Shown piece by piece: positions 38,112 to 49,557 of a stretch of 64,000 bases of DNA. The notes beneath the pieces were generated by a model that made no database searches, was not told the origin of the DNA, and was given only the letters and a program-made list of their open reading frames with translations. Source of the stretch: Chelativorans sp. AA-79. Its GTDB lineage: Bacteria; Pseudomonadota; Alphaproteobacteria; Rhizobiales; Rhizobiaceae. Location of the stretch: NCBI RefSeq assembly GCF_029457495.1, contig NZ_CP120361.1:3054001-3118000 (forward strand), read 5' to 3'. Positions within the stretch are counted from its first letter, which is position 1, and every line of letters starts with the position of its first letter. The position numbers were made by a program, and so were the translations under genes.

Positions 38112-38918
38112 TTACTGCTCGACTGTTATGCGGACCGCAAGCTGTTCTTCGGCATGGCCGAGCCGGATTCCCATCACGGGCATGGCGTCGCGATAGTCAC
38201 GGCCAACTGCCACGCGCACATAACGCTCGTCCGGAGAGATGCAGTTGGAACTGTCGAAGCCCACCCAGCCGAGCCCCTCCACATGGGCTTCCGCCCAGGC
38301 ATGGCTGGCGGTCTGATCATCGCCCGCGTCAAGCCGCAGATAGCCGCTCACATAGCGTGCCGGAAAACCCAAACGCCGGGCGGCGGCGATGAAGATGTGC
38401 GCATGGTCCTGGCAGACCCCCTGCCCCTTGGCCAGCGCCTCCTCCGCGGTGGTCACCGCGTTTGTCGCCCCAACCGTATAGGCAACGCGTTCGCGCACCA
38501 ACTCCATGAGCGCATGCAGGCGCTCGACTTCCGTTCCACCATCGTCGACCGACTTTGCCAGCGAGGCCACGCCCTCACCCGGCTCCGAGAGCGGCGTATC
38601 CTGGAGGAACAGCCATAGCGGCGCGAGTCCTCGATGGGCACCCACCACGCCGTTGGTATCCTGCGTCTCGACCAGGCCGGACGTGGTGATCACGATCCGG
38701 TGCGGCGCGCCCTCGATGCTCAGAAGGCGCGTGTCATTGCCGAAGCTGTCGTCATAGCGCACCTCCTCCCGTGCGCCCTCGATGGACAGCGTCCATTCCG
38801 TCACCGTCTGGGTGGATCCACTCTTCGGAAATAGCCTCAGCCGCTGCAACGCGTAGGAAAGTGGTGCGTCATATCGGTATTCGGTGCTGTGCGAGATCTT
38901 GAGACGCATGGCTCGCAT
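38112..38918 (-). CDS. Transglutaminase-like cysteine protease of the Anbu cluster
   Basis: A 268-residue protein with the bacterial transglutaminase N-terminal beta domain (about residues 1-95, SHSTEYRYDAPLSYALQRLRL) and a transglutaminase core. The Cys-His-Asp triad is intact: Cys in GQGVCQDHAH near residue 170, His in ASHAWAEAHV near 205, and Asp in WVGFDSSN near 220. Members of this group are thought to act as proteases or peptide-linking enzymes. It is two bases behind the alpha-E gene and 34 bases before anbu. A start three codons downstream (MRLKIS) is also possible. Confidence 0.9.
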   Translation of the reverse strand: MRAMRLKISHSTEYRYDAPLSYALQRLRLFPKSGSTQTVTEWTLSIEGAREEVRYDDSFGNDTRLLSIEGAPHRIVITTSGLVETQDTNGVVGAHRGLAPLWLFLQDTPLSEPGEGVASLAKSVDDGGTEVERLHALMELVRERVAYTVGATNAVTTAEEALAKGQGVCQDHAHIFIAAARRLGFPARYVSGYLRLDAGDDQTASHAWAEAHVEGLGWVGFDSSNCISPDERYVRVAVGRDYRDAMPVMGIRLGHAEEQLAVRITVEQ

Positions 38919-38920
38919 CC

Positions 38921-39862
38921 CTAGTAGAAGCGGTAATCCGCGGCAATCTGATCGCCGAGGGCGGCGTTGTCGCGGATGAACTCGGTCAGGAATTCGTGCA
39001 GGCCCTCCTCGAAGACGTCAGAGATCGTGACCGTCTTCAGCTTCTGCAGCCTCGCATCGGCGAAGTCATGACTGGGATGCCGCGTGCCATACTCTTCCGC
39101 CAGAAAGCCAAGCGAATCGCAGATCCCTCGGTAGCAATAGGCGAGAGAGCGCGGCATGCGCCGGTTGAGGATCAGGTAGTCGGCAATATTGGCCGGCGTG
39201 TATTCTCCGTCGTAACTCCAGCGGTAGGAGCGCTGCGCGGAGACGGAACGCAGGATGGTCTGCCATTGGTGATTGTCGAGGGAGGAGCCGACCCAGGTGG
39301 CCGAGGGCAGCAGCACATAATACTTTACGTCCAGGATGCGCGCGGTGTTGTCCGCCCGTTCGATCATCGTGCCGATCTTGGCGAAATCGAAGATCTCGTT
39401 GCGCAGCATGGTGCCGTGGAAGGAACCCCGGATCAGCGCGGTCTCGCGTTTAATGGCATCGAGCACGGCCGGCAATTCGCGCTCATCCACGGGCTCGCTC
39501 AGAATGCGCCGCAAGGCCATCCAGGCCTCGTTGATGCTCTCCCAGGCCTCCCGCGTCAGCGCGGTGCGTATCATGCGCCCGTTCATGCGGGCGGTTTCCA
39601 TGCACGCCATCACGCTCGAAGGATTCGAAGGGTCACGCAGAAGGAAATCCGTGACCGACGCCGCGTCATAGCTACGGTTTCCATCGTCGAAGGCCTGGCG
39701 CACACCGGCGCTGGTCATCACCGACATCCATTCGTCGGCCGGCGCATTGGTCTGCGTAAGGGCGAGCCGCAGGCCCGTATCGACCAAGCGTGCCATATTC
39801 TCCGCCCGCTCGATATAGCGGTTCATCCAGTAGAGGCCGTTGGCAGCGCGTCCGAGAAGCAT
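38921..39862 (-). CDS. Alpha-E domain protein (DUF403)
   Basis: A 313-residue all-helical protein recognised by its N-terminus LLGRAANGLYWMNRYIERAENMARLVDT and by the runs FSAQRSYRWSYDGEYTP-like and NRRMPRSLAYC. Alpha-E proteins occur almost only next to circularly permuted ATP-grasp proteins and transglutaminases; they are predicted to take part in making or trimming a peptide-like product, with no direct demonstration I know of. Its start follows a 146-base intergenic repeat. Confidence 0.92.
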   Translation of the reverse strand: MLLGRAANGLYWMNRYIERAENMARLVDTGLRLALTQTNAPADEWMSVMTSAGVRQAFDDGNRSYDAASVTDFLLRDPSNPSSVMACMETARMNGRMIRTALTREAWESINEAWMALRRILSEPVDERELPAVLDAIKRETALIRGSFHGTMLRNEIFDFAKIGTMIERADNTARILDVKYYVLLPSATWVGSSLDNHQWQTILRSVSAQRSYRWSYDGEYTPANIADYLILNRRMPRSLAYCYRGICDSLGFLAEEYGTRHPSHDFADARLQKLKTVTISDVFEEGLHEFLTEFIRDNAALGDQIAADYRFY

Positions 39863-39866
39863 AGGA

Positions 39867-40006
39867 TTAGCGAATAGCGAAATAGCGGGTAGCGGATAGG
39901 GAATGGCGACCGGCTGGTTGCGAATGGCGGATCTGACGCCATTTGAAGTTTTGCGACTTCATCTTCCATTCCTTCCCTGTTCGCTACTCGCCATTCCCTA
40001 CTCGCC
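39867..40006. repeat. Period-7 inverted repeat between the ATP-grasp and alpha-E genes
   Basis: The left arm (39867-39908) is built of 7-base units such as TAGCGAA, TAGCGGG and TAGGGAA. The right arm (39967-40006), read on the other strand, is built of the same kinds of unit (GGCGAGT, AGGGAAT, AGCGAAC). Two short perfect hairpins lie between: ATGGCG/CGCCAT (39924-39942) and GAAGT/ACTTC (39945-39960). The stretch has no gene. Confidence 0.7.
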
Positions 40007-40008
40007 CT

Positions 40009-41439
40009 CTAATCATCCAGCACCCACGTGTCCTTCGTGCCGCCGCCCTGCGAGGAATTCACCACAAGCGATCCCTCCTTCAGCGCCACGCGCGTGAGCC
40101 CGCCCGGCACGATATGAATGCGATCGGAAACAAGCACGAAAGGCCGCAGATCGACGTGGCGCGGTGCCAGGCCCTTCTCCGTGAGAACGGGGCAGGTGGA
40201 AAGCGAAAGCGTCGGCTGGGCGATATAGTTAGCCGGCTTCGCCCTGAGCTTTGCCGCGAACGCTTCCAGCTCCTTCCTCGATGCGGCGGGCCCGACCAGC
40301 ATGCCGTAGCCGCCCGAGCCGTGCACCTCCTTCACCACCAGCTCCTGGAGATGGTCGAGCACATAGGCGAGGCTCGAGGGCTCCGAGCAGCGCCATGTCG
40401 GCACGTTGCGCAGGATGGCCTTGCGCCCCGTGTAGAACTCGACAATTTCGGGCATGTAGGAATAAATGGCCTTGTCATCGGCAATCCCAGTGCCCGGCGC
40501 GTTGGCGATGGCGATATTGCCCGCGCGATAGACGTCCATGATTCCCGGCACGCCCAATATGGAGTCGGGCCGGAAGGTCAGCGGATCGAGGAAATCATCA
40601 TCCACGCGACGATAGAGAACGTCGATTGCCTTGTAGCCCTGGGTCGTGCGCATGGCCACGTGGCCGTCGACAACCCTCAAATCCTGCCCTTCCACCAGTT
40701 CGACGCCCATCTGGTCTGCCAGAAAGGCATGCTCGAAATAGGCGGAGTTGAAGATGCCGGGCGTCAGCACTGCGATCGTCGGCGCACCGTCGCAATTGAC
40801 CGGACGCACCGCGGCAAGCGAGTCGCGCAGTAATTGCGGATAGTTCTCGACCGGCATCACCCTGATCTTCTGGAAAAGCTCCGGGAAGAGCTGCATCATC
40901 GTCTCCCGGTTTTCCAGCATGTAGGAGACACCGGAGGGCGTGCGCGCATTGTCCTCCAGCACGTGGAACTCGTCCTCGGCCGTCCGCACGACGTCCACGC
41001 CGATGATGTGCGTATACACTCCGCCCGGCGGCCTGACGCCGATCATCTCGGGCAGAAAGGCCTTGTTGCAGGCGATCAGGTCGCGCGGGATGCGGCCTGC
41101 CCTGAGGATCTCCTGGCGGTGGTGGATGTCGTAAAGGAAAGCGTTGAGAGCGCGCACGCGCTGCTCGATTCCCTGTACCAGCCGTCGCCACTCCTTGCCT
41201 GAAAGAATACGCGGCACGATGTCGAAGGGGATGAGCCGCTCGGCCGCTTCCGCATCGCCATAAACAGCGAAGGTGATGCCCGTGCGCCGGAACACCTTCT
41301 CGGCATCCCGCGATTTTTCCTTCAGCCGCTGGAAGTCTTGCGCATCGAACCAGCGGCCGTAAGGCTCGTATGGTTGCCTTGCCTGGCCCCCCAGGCGCAT
41401 CTCGTCGAATATGCTCACGACATACTCCCTCAGGAGCAT
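40009..41439 (-). CDS. Circularly permuted type-2 ATP-grasp protein
   Basis: A 476-residue protein of the DUF404/DUF407 group. Blocks such as QRVRALNAFLYDIHHRQEIL, EDNARTPSGVSYMLENR and VVKEVHGSGGYGMLVGP are diagnostic; the last is the lysine- and glycine-rich ATP-binding segment, which in a normal ATP-grasp enzyme would come earlier. ATP-grasp enzymes join a carboxylate to an amine or thiol through an acyl-phosphate, so this is the probable ligase of the Anbu cluster. It is the first gene of that cluster. Confidence 0.92.
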   Translation of the reverse strand: MLLREYVVSIFDEMRLGGQARQPYEPYGRWFDAQDFQRLKEKSRDAEKVFRRTGITFAVYGDAEAAERLIPFDIVPRILSGKEWRRLVQGIEQRVRALNAFLYDIHHRQEILRAGRIPRDLIACNKAFLPEMIGVRPPGGVYTHIIGVDVVRTAEDEFHVLEDNARTPSGVSYMLENRETMMQLFPELFQKIRVMPVENYPQLLRDSLAAVRPVNCDGAPTIAVLTPGIFNSAYFEHAFLADQMGVELVEGQDLRVVDGHVAMRTTQGYKAIDVLYRRVDDDFLDPLTFRPDSILGVPGIMDVYRAGNIAIANAPGTGIADDKAIYSYMPEIVEFYTGRKAILRNVPTWRCSEPSSLAYVLDHLQELVVKEVHGSGGYGMLVGPAASRKELEAFAAKLRAKPANYIAQPTLSLSTCPVLTEKGLAPRHVDLRPFVLVSDRIHIVPGGLTRVALKEGSLVVNSSQGGGTKDTWVLDD

Positions 41440-41570
41440 TTGAACGCGCCTTGGAGAGGGTTGGCAAGAAATTTCTGTACCTTAGGGGCGAGTGTCCAAA
41501 TCGCGGTCAGGTTGCACAGGTTTTGTCACGTCTCTGCCGAATGAATGGGCAGAGCGGTCGCAAGACAGGC

Positions 41571-42701
41571 CTACAGAGGCGGCAGATCACCTCTCTCCCA
41601 TTTCTCCTGGATCTCGGCTGTGCGCTCTGCGAGTCGGCCAGCCTCGATCGCAGCGCGGATGTCGGCCGTGAGGCTCTGATAATAGGCCAGATTGTTCCAG
41701 GTAAGCAGCATGCCCCCCAGCGACTCCCCGGATTTCACCAGATGATGCAGATAGGCACGTGAATAATCCCGCGTGGCGGGGCAATCGCTCTCCTCGTCCA
41801 GCGGGCGCGAGTCCTCGGCATGGCGGGCGTTCTTGAGGTTGATCTTGCCGTGCCTCGTATAGGCGAGCCCGTGGCGCCCTGCCCTGGTCGGCATCACGCA
41901 ATCGAACATGTCGATACCCTGTGCCACCGATTTCAGGATATCGTCCGGCGTGCCCACGCCCATCAGGTAGCGCGGCTTATCGGCGGGCAGCGCCGGGCAG
42001 GTCGCATCGAGAATGTCGAGCATCACCTCCTGGGGCTCGCCGACGGCGAGGCCGCCCACGGCGTATCCCTTCAGGTCCATCGCCGCGAGCGCCTCGGCTG
42101 AACGCAGGCGCAGGCGCTTGTCGTCCCCTCCCTGTACGATGCCGAACATGGCCTTGCCCGGCTGGTCGCCGAAGGCCGTCTTGCAGCGCTCGGCCCAGCG
42201 CAACGAAAGCTCCATCGCGCGCTCGATCTCCTTCCCGGTGGCAGGCAGGCGCAGGCATTCGTCGAGCTGCATCTGGATATCGGAATCGAGCAGCCCCTGG
42301 ATCTCTATCGAACGCTCGGGCGACATCTCATGCACCACGCCGTCCACATGGGAGCGGAAGGTGACGCCCTCCTCCCTCACCTTTCGAAGTGCCGCGAGCG
42401 ACATCACCTGGAAGCCGCCGGAATCCGTGAGGATCGGATAGGGCCAGCGGGCGAATTCGTGCAGGCCGCCCAACCGCGCCACGCGCTCCGCGCCCGGCCG
42501 CAGCATCAGATGATAGGTGTTGCCCAGGATGATGTCGGAGCCGAGCGCCCGCACCTGGTCCATATACATGGCCTTGACGGTGCCGCCGGTACCGACTGGC
42601 ATGAAAGCCGGCGTGCGGACGGTCCCGCGCGGCATGGAGATTTCGCCGCGCCGCGCCCTGCCGTCGCTCGCGAGCACGCGGAAGGTGAAAGTGTCGGTCA
42701 C
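41571..42701 (-). CDS. tgt: tRNA-guanine transglycosylase with a degenerate zinc site
   Basis: A 376-residue enzyme that swaps G34 of tRNAs with GUN anticodons for preQ1 in queuosine synthesis. Catalytic parts are intact: DSGGFQVM near residue 93, GGLAVGE near 216, and nucleophile Asp267 in [13 protein letters not shown]. The zinc site is not: the usual CxCxxC reads S305-x-C307-xx-T310, and the zinc histidine in the HNL block is Asn336 (WNNLAYYQ). Three of the four ligands are lost. Its ATG overlaps the TGA of queA. Confidence 0.94.
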   Translation of the reverse strand: MTDTFTFRVLASDGRARRGEISMPRGTVRTPAFMPVGTGGTVKAMYMDQVRALGSDIILGNTYHLMLRPGAERVARLGGLHEFARWPYPILTDSGGFQVMSLAALRKVREEGVTFRSHVDGVVHEMSPERSIEIQGLLDSDIQMQLDECLRLPATGKEIERAMELSLRWAERCKTAFGDQPGKAMFGIVQGGDDKRLRLRSAEALAAMDLKGYAVGGLAVGEPQEVMLDILDATCPALPADKPRYLMGVGTPDDILKSVAQGIDMFDCVMPTRAGRHGLAYTRHGKINLKNARHAEDSRPLDEESDCPATRDYSRAYLHHLVKSGESLGGMLLTWNNLAYYQSLTADIRAAIEAGRLAERTAEIQEKWERGDLPPL

Positions 42702-43774
42702 GTGTCGTTCCTGAAAAGCAGGCTGGAATCGCCGTAGGAATAGAAGCGGTAGCGCTGTTCAATGGCGTGGCGGTAGGCCGCCTGCATCGTTTCCAGTCCG
42801 CTGAAGGCCGAAACCAGCATGAACAAGGTCGAACGCGGCAGATGGAAGTTCGTCGTCAGGATGTCAACCGCCCGGAAACGATAACCGGGCGTGATGAAGA
42901 TATCAGTCTCCCCGGCCCAGGCGGAGAGACGTCCGGAACGTTTCGCGGCACTCTCCAGGAGCCGGAGCGACGTGGTGCCCACCGCGACGATCCGCCCGCC
43001 CCGCGCCCGCACGGCATTGAGGGCATCGGCGGTCGCGGCATCCACTTCCCCCCACTCGGAATGCATCCTGTGGGCGTCCGTATCGTCCGCCTTCACCGGC
43101 AGAAAGGTGCCGGCGCCCACATGCAGCGTCACGAAATGGCGCTCGATCCCGGCGGCTTCAAGGGCCGTGAAGAGATCCGGCGTGAAATGGAGCCCGGCGG
43201 TGGGTGCCGCCACAGCACCTTCTTCGCGGGCGTAGATCGTCTGGTAGTCGGCGCGGTCGCGCTCGTCCTCCGGCCGTTTCGAGGCGATATAGGGCGGAAG
43301 CGGTACATGGCCCGCGGCCGCAATGGCCTCGTCGAGAACGGGACCGGAAAAGTCGAAGACGAGCAGCACTTCCCCGCCCTCGCCTTTCTCGACCACCGTC
43401 GCCTCGAGCGTACCCAGGAAGCAGCTCTCACCATCATGGCCGAACTGGATGCGCTCGCCGACGGCCACGCGCTTGGCGGGTTTCAGAAATGCCTTCCAGC
43501 GGTCGGGGCCAGCACGCATATGAAGGGTCGCCTCCACCTGGGCAACCGCCTCGCCGCGCCGGCGGATGCCCGAAAGCCGTGCAGGGATCACTTTCGTGTC
43601 ATTGAAGACCAATGCATCGCCCGGCCGCAAAAGCTGCGGCAGGTCGCGCACGATGCGGTCCTCCAGCGGTCCGTCCGGCCGCACAACCAACATATGTGCG
43701 GAATCACGCGGGCTCGCCGGCCTCAGAGCGATCCGGTCTTCCGGAAGGTCAAAATCGAAGAGATCGACACGCAT
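42698..43774 (-). CDS. queA: S-adenosylmethionine:tRNA ribosyltransferase-isomerase
   Basis: A 358-residue enzyme that adds the epoxycyclopentanediol ring from S-adenosylmethionine to preQ1-tRNA. Typical blocks are the N-terminal [38 protein letters not shown] near residue 56, PTAGLHFTP near 190, [10 protein letters not shown] near 219 and [16 protein letters not shown] near 308. It is translationally coupled to tgt, the next gene, so two successive queuosine steps are made together. Confidence 0.96.
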   Translation of the reverse strand: MRVDLFDFDLPEDRIALRPASPRDSAHMLVVRPDGPLEDRIVRDLPQLLRPGDALVFNDTKVIPARLSGIRRRGEAVAQVEATLHMRAGPDRWKAFLKPAKRVAVGERIQFGHDGESCFLGTLEATVVEKGEGGEVLLVFDFSGPVLDEAIAAAGHVPLPPYIASKRPEDERDRADYQTIYAREEGAVAAPTAGLHFTPDLFTALEAAGIERHFVTLHVGAGTFLPVKADDTDAHRMHSEWGEVDAATADALNAVRARGGRIVAVGTTSLRLLESAAKRSGRLSAWAGETDIFITPGYRFRAVDILTTNFHLPRSTLFMLVSAFSGLETMQAAYRHAIEQRYRFYSYGDSSLLFRNDT

Positions 43775-43787
43775 GGATGAGACATTA

Positions 43788-43872
43788 GTGAATGGTGAAT
43801 GGGTCGGCTTCTCTGCCGTCAGTTGTCTATTTATCTAGACAACCGACAAGCCAGAAGCCTTCACCATTCACC
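43788..43872. repeat. Intergenic imperfect palindrome with GTGAATG heptamers
   Basis: Outer arms are GTGAATGGTGAATGG on the left and its near complement CCTTCACCATTCACC on the right, both with a 7-base period. Inner arms at 43806-43829 and 43836-43859 match at about 18 of 24 positions around a short AT-rich loop, ending in GTTGTCTA/TAGACAAC. It lies between queA and the first cyclophilin gene and contains no gene. The flanking CTACTCGCC is shared with the repeat near 40000. Confidence 0.7.
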
Positions 43873-43881
43873 TACTCGCCT

Positions 43882-44358
43882 CTACGCAACATCCGCCGCG
43901 ACCTTCATGGAGACGATCGAGTCGGGATCGCGCACCGGCTCGCCGCGCTTGATCTTGTCGATATTCTCCATGCCCTCGATGACCTGGCCCCAGACAGAGT
44001 ACTGCCTGTTAAGCCATGGCGCATCCTCGAAGCAGATGAAGAACTGCGAATTGGCCGAGTTCGGGTTCTGCGAGCGCGCCATCGAGCAGGTGCCGCGCAC
44101 ATGCGACATGTTCGAGAATTCGGCTTTGAGGTCCGGCTTCTCGGAACCACCCATGCCGGTGCCCGTCGGATCGCCGGTCTGTGCCATGAAGCCGTCGATC
44201 ACGCGATGGAAGACCACGCCGTCGTAAAATCCCTCGCGGGCCAGTTCCTTGATGCGCGCCACATGGGCCGGCGCCACATCGGGAAGCAATTCGATCACCA
44301 CATTGCCCTTGGTCGTCTCCACGACGACCGTGTTTTCCGGGTCCTTGATTTCAGCCAT
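43882..44358 (-). CDS. ppiB: Cytoplasmic cyclophilin-type peptidyl-prolyl isomerase
   Basis: A 158-residue cyclophilin without signal peptide. Conserved residues are visible in FYDGVVFHRVIDGFMAQTGD, with the catalytic Arg of FHRVI, and in NSANSQFFICFED; the tryptophan of DAPWLNRQYSVWGQV at the cyclosporin-contact position is kept. It speeds cis-trans isomerisation of prolyl bonds during folding. It follows a second, exported cyclophilin gene by 25 bases. Confidence 0.93.
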   Translation of the reverse strand: MAEIKDPENTVVVETTKGNVVIELLPDVAPAHVARIKELAREGFYDGVVFHRVIDGFMAQTGDPTGTGMGGSEKPDLKAEFSNMSHVRGTCSMARSQNPNSANSQFFICFEDAPWLNRQYSVWGQVIEGMENIDKIKRGEPVRDPDSIVSMKVAADVA

Positions 44359-44383
44359 GAGACGCCTCTTTTCCTTGTCGCTT

Positions 44384-44968
44384 CTACTGGTCGGCGGCGA
44401 TCCGCACGCTCAGCATGCGGTCGGGATCCTGAACCACCCCATTCGCGGCGGGATTGCCCTTCTTGATATTGTCGACATGTTCCATGCCGGATTCCACCTG
44501 GCCCACCACGGTGTAGGCGCCATTCAGATGCGGCGCCGGCGCCAACATGATGAAGAACTGCGAGTTCGCGGAATTGGGGTCCTGCGAGCGGGCCATGCCC
44601 ACCGTACCGCGATCGAAGGCGGTGCTGGTGAATTCGGCCGGCAGGTCGGGAAGCTCCGAACCGCCCGTGCCGGCACGCTGCGCGTCATAGCCGTCTTCCA
44701 TGTCGGCATACTGCACATCGCCGGTCTGGGCCATGAAACCGTCGATCACGCGATGGAAGGCGACATTGTCATAGGCGCCCTCGCGCACCAGAGTCTTGAT
44801 CTGCTCCACATGCTTCGGCGCGAGGTCGGGCCTCAGCGCGATCTCCACCTCGCCACCCTCAAGCTGGATGATCATCGTGTTCTCGGGCTCGGCGGCAAGC
44901 GCGCCACCGGCACCGAGGGAGAGGACGGCAGCAACGCATAGGGGTGCGAAGCGAGATAAGAGGCGCAT
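44384..44968 (-). CDS. Exported cyclophilin-type peptidyl-prolyl isomerase
   Basis: A 194-residue cyclophilin with a signal peptide (residues 1-25, APLCVAAVLSLGAGGALAAE), so it should act in the periplasm. The catalytic FHRVIDGFMAQTGD and NSANSQFFIMLA blocks are present; an insertion after the first block (ADMEDGYDAQRAG) distinguishes it from the neighbouring cytoplasmic copy. The ATG at 44968 starts the signal peptide; the frame upstream of it is not family-like. It lies between coaD and ppiB on one strand. Confidence 0.92.
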   Translation of the reverse strand: MRLLSRFAPLCVAAVLSLGAGGALAAEPENTMIIQLEGGEVEIALRPDLAPKHVEQIKTLVREGAYDNVAFHRVIDGFMAQTGDVQYADMEDGYDAQRAGTGGSELPDLPAEFTSTAFDRGTVGMARSQDPNSANSQFFIMLAPAPHLNGAYTVVGQVESGMEHVDNIKKGNPAANGVVQDPDRMLSVRIAADQ

Positions 44969-44984
44969 AAGGTCTGTCTCCCGG

Positions 44985-45482
44985 TTAGGCCTTGAACTTT
45001 TCTTTAAGGGCTGCCGCGACGACGGCCGGCACGAAGGGCTCCACATTACCGCCCATCGAGGCGATCTGGCGCACGAGTGTGGCGGTAATCGTGCGGACCG
45101 AGGGGCTTGCCGGCAGGAAGACCGTCTGCAGGTCCGGCGCCATGGTCTCGTTCATGCCCGCCATCTGCATCTCGTAATCGAGATCCGTACCGTCCCGCAG
45201 TCCCCGGATCATGATCGAGGCGCCGTGGGCGCGCGCGGCATCGATGACGAGGTTGTTGAAGGACACCACCTTGATGCGGCCGCCCGCGCCCAGATCGGCC
45301 ACCGCCGAACGCTCGATGAGCGCCACGCGCTCCTCGTAGGTGAAGAGCGGCTTCTTGCCGGGATGGACCCCGATACCGATCACGACGGTGTCGGCGAGCT
45401 TGAGCGCTCCCTTCAGCACATCGAGATGGCCGTTGGTCAGCGGATCAAAGGAGCCGGCGTAAAAGGCGGTGCGCTCAGTCAT
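44985..45482 (-). CDS. coaD: Phosphopantetheine adenylyltransferase
   Basis: A 165-residue nucleotidyltransferase that adds AMP to 4'-phosphopantetheine in coenzyme A synthesis. The adenylyl-transfer motif [14 protein letters not shown] near residue 9 and the [19 protein letters not shown] block near 92 are diagnostic. It is the first of three closely spaced genes with the two cyclophilins; the next start is 16 bases downstream. Confidence 0.96.
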   Translation of the reverse strand: MTERTAFYAGSFDPLTNGHLDVLKGALKLADTVVIGIGVHPGKKPLFTYEERVALIERSAVADLGAGGRIKVVSFNNLVIDAARAHGASIMIRGLRDGTDLDYEMQMAGMNETMAPDLQTVFLPASPSVRTITATLVRQIASMGGNVEPFVPAVVAAALKEKFKA

Positions 45483-45536
45483 GGCCGCTTCTAACGCTCC
45501 TCGGCGGGGAAGGCAATTCGTGCAATGGCTGCGGGG

Positions 45537-46151
45537 CTAGCGGCGCGAAAACGCCAGCCAGAGGCCGCCGCCGATCAGAAATGTGCCCGAAACGCGTTCC
45601 GCGAGTCGCACGCGCGCCCTGGTCAGCTTCGCCCCCGCCCCGCCGGCGGCAAAGGCGTAGAGCGAATCGGAAATGGCCGCGATGAGCATGAAGATTGCGC
45701 CCAGAAGCAGGGTCTGTGAGGCCGTGTTGCCTGCCGGGTTGATGAACTGTGGAATGAAGGCACCGAAGAAGATGAGCGTCTTCGGATTCGACCAGAAGAC
45801 CACGAAGCCCTGGACGACCAGCGAACCGTCCGTTCGGGGCGGCGCCTCGGCCGCGCCAAGCGAGCCGTCCGAACGCCACATGCGGATGCCGATCCAGATC
45901 AGATAGGCCGCGCCCATCAGGCGCACGATCTCGAACACGCTCCCCATGCCCGCGACGATCGCCTGCAGCCCCAGTGCCAGCACCCCAATCATGGATGCCA
46001 GGCCGATCTGCGTGCCGAGCACGTTGAGCAGCCCTGTCCGCGAGCCGTGCCGCATGGAATTGGCGATGATCACCGTCACGGTGGGGCCAGGCACGATGAT
46101 GATCGCGATGCAAGCGACGGTATAGGAAAGGAGCGCAGCGATTTCCGGCAT
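45537..46151 (-). CDS. LysE/RhtB-family amino-acid exporter
   Basis: A 204-residue membrane protein with about six hydrophobic segments. The N-terminal IIIVPGPTVTVIIANSMRHGSRTGL matches the conserved PGP motif of the LysE/RhtB superfamily, and FWSNPKTLIFFGAFIPQF near residue 126 is a second family block. Relatives export lysine, homoserine, threonine or leucine; the substrate here is not predictable. The ATG at 46151 was chosen because the 20 residues upstream are hydrophilic and not conserved in the family. Confidence 0.88.
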   Translation of the reverse strand: MPEIAALLSYTVACIAIIIVPGPTVTVIIANSMRHGSRTGLLNVLGTQIGLASMIGVLALGLQAIVAGMGSVFEIVRLMGAAYLIWIGIRMWRSDGSLGAAEAPPRTDGSLVVQGFVVFWSNPKTLIFFGAFIPQFINPAGNTASQTLLLGAIFMLIAAISDSLYAFAAGGAGAKLTRARVRLAERVSGTFLIGGGLWLAFSRR

Positions 46152-46343
46152 GGCGTCGTGCCTCTCTGTAAGTTGATGCACAGCAAAGCCACAGCCACGG
46201 GTCCTTGGCAAGATGGCCGGAGTTCATGAACGGTGGTTGAACGGGACCTTCAGGTCCGGTTCGTGAGGAGACTGGCATTTACGTCGCACAGGCGGTGAAC
46301 CAAACCGCCATTTCACCGTTAACACTGCCAAGGAGGCAGTCCG

Positions 46344-46478
46344 ATGCTGATTTACACGCTTGCAGCCGCCATGACCGTCGCCATGCTGATCGCCACGGCC
46401 CTCGGCCTTCATCAGGAAGCTCAGCGCGTGAAGCTGGAGAACAGAATCCCGAAAGAGCGGTATCCGTTTCGCCGGTGA
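46344..46478 (+). CDS. 44-residue single-helix membrane peptide
   Basis: A short frame starting MLIYTLAAAMTVAMLIATAL, with a hydrophobic stretch covering residues 1-22 and a basic, polar tail ending ERYPFRR. It has a perfect AGGAGG seven bases before the ATG (46331-46336), the best ribosome site in its neighbourhood. No gene on the other strand explains the stretch. A GC-rich hairpin without a T tract follows the stop (46484-46507). I do not recognise a family. The layout fits a small membrane protein oriented with its tail in the cytoplasm; function is unknown. Confidence 0.6.
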   Translation: MLIYTLAAAMTVAMLIATALGLHQEAQRVKLENRIPKERYPFRR

Positions 46479-46495
46479 TTGATGGCGGCGCGTGC

Positions 46496-49294
<2,799 letters not shown>

Positions 49295-49557
49295 GACAGA
49301 TCACATTGGTTGAGAGAATCATATGCATCTTATATAGGAAGCCCTCCCGGGACACCAATGCGCACATGCGATTTCAACCAGGATTTTCGCCCGATTTTCC
49401 AATAGGATAAGGACTATCTTTCGCGCCCGCAGCAAAATGTGGCGAAAAGGTGCGCGGACGGCGGATATGCCAAGGTCTCCGATGTCCGCAAGCGCCTCCC
49501 GCATTGCATTTGCCGGCCCGATATAGGCTGAATGCCGGACGAGAATCGGAGATAGCC

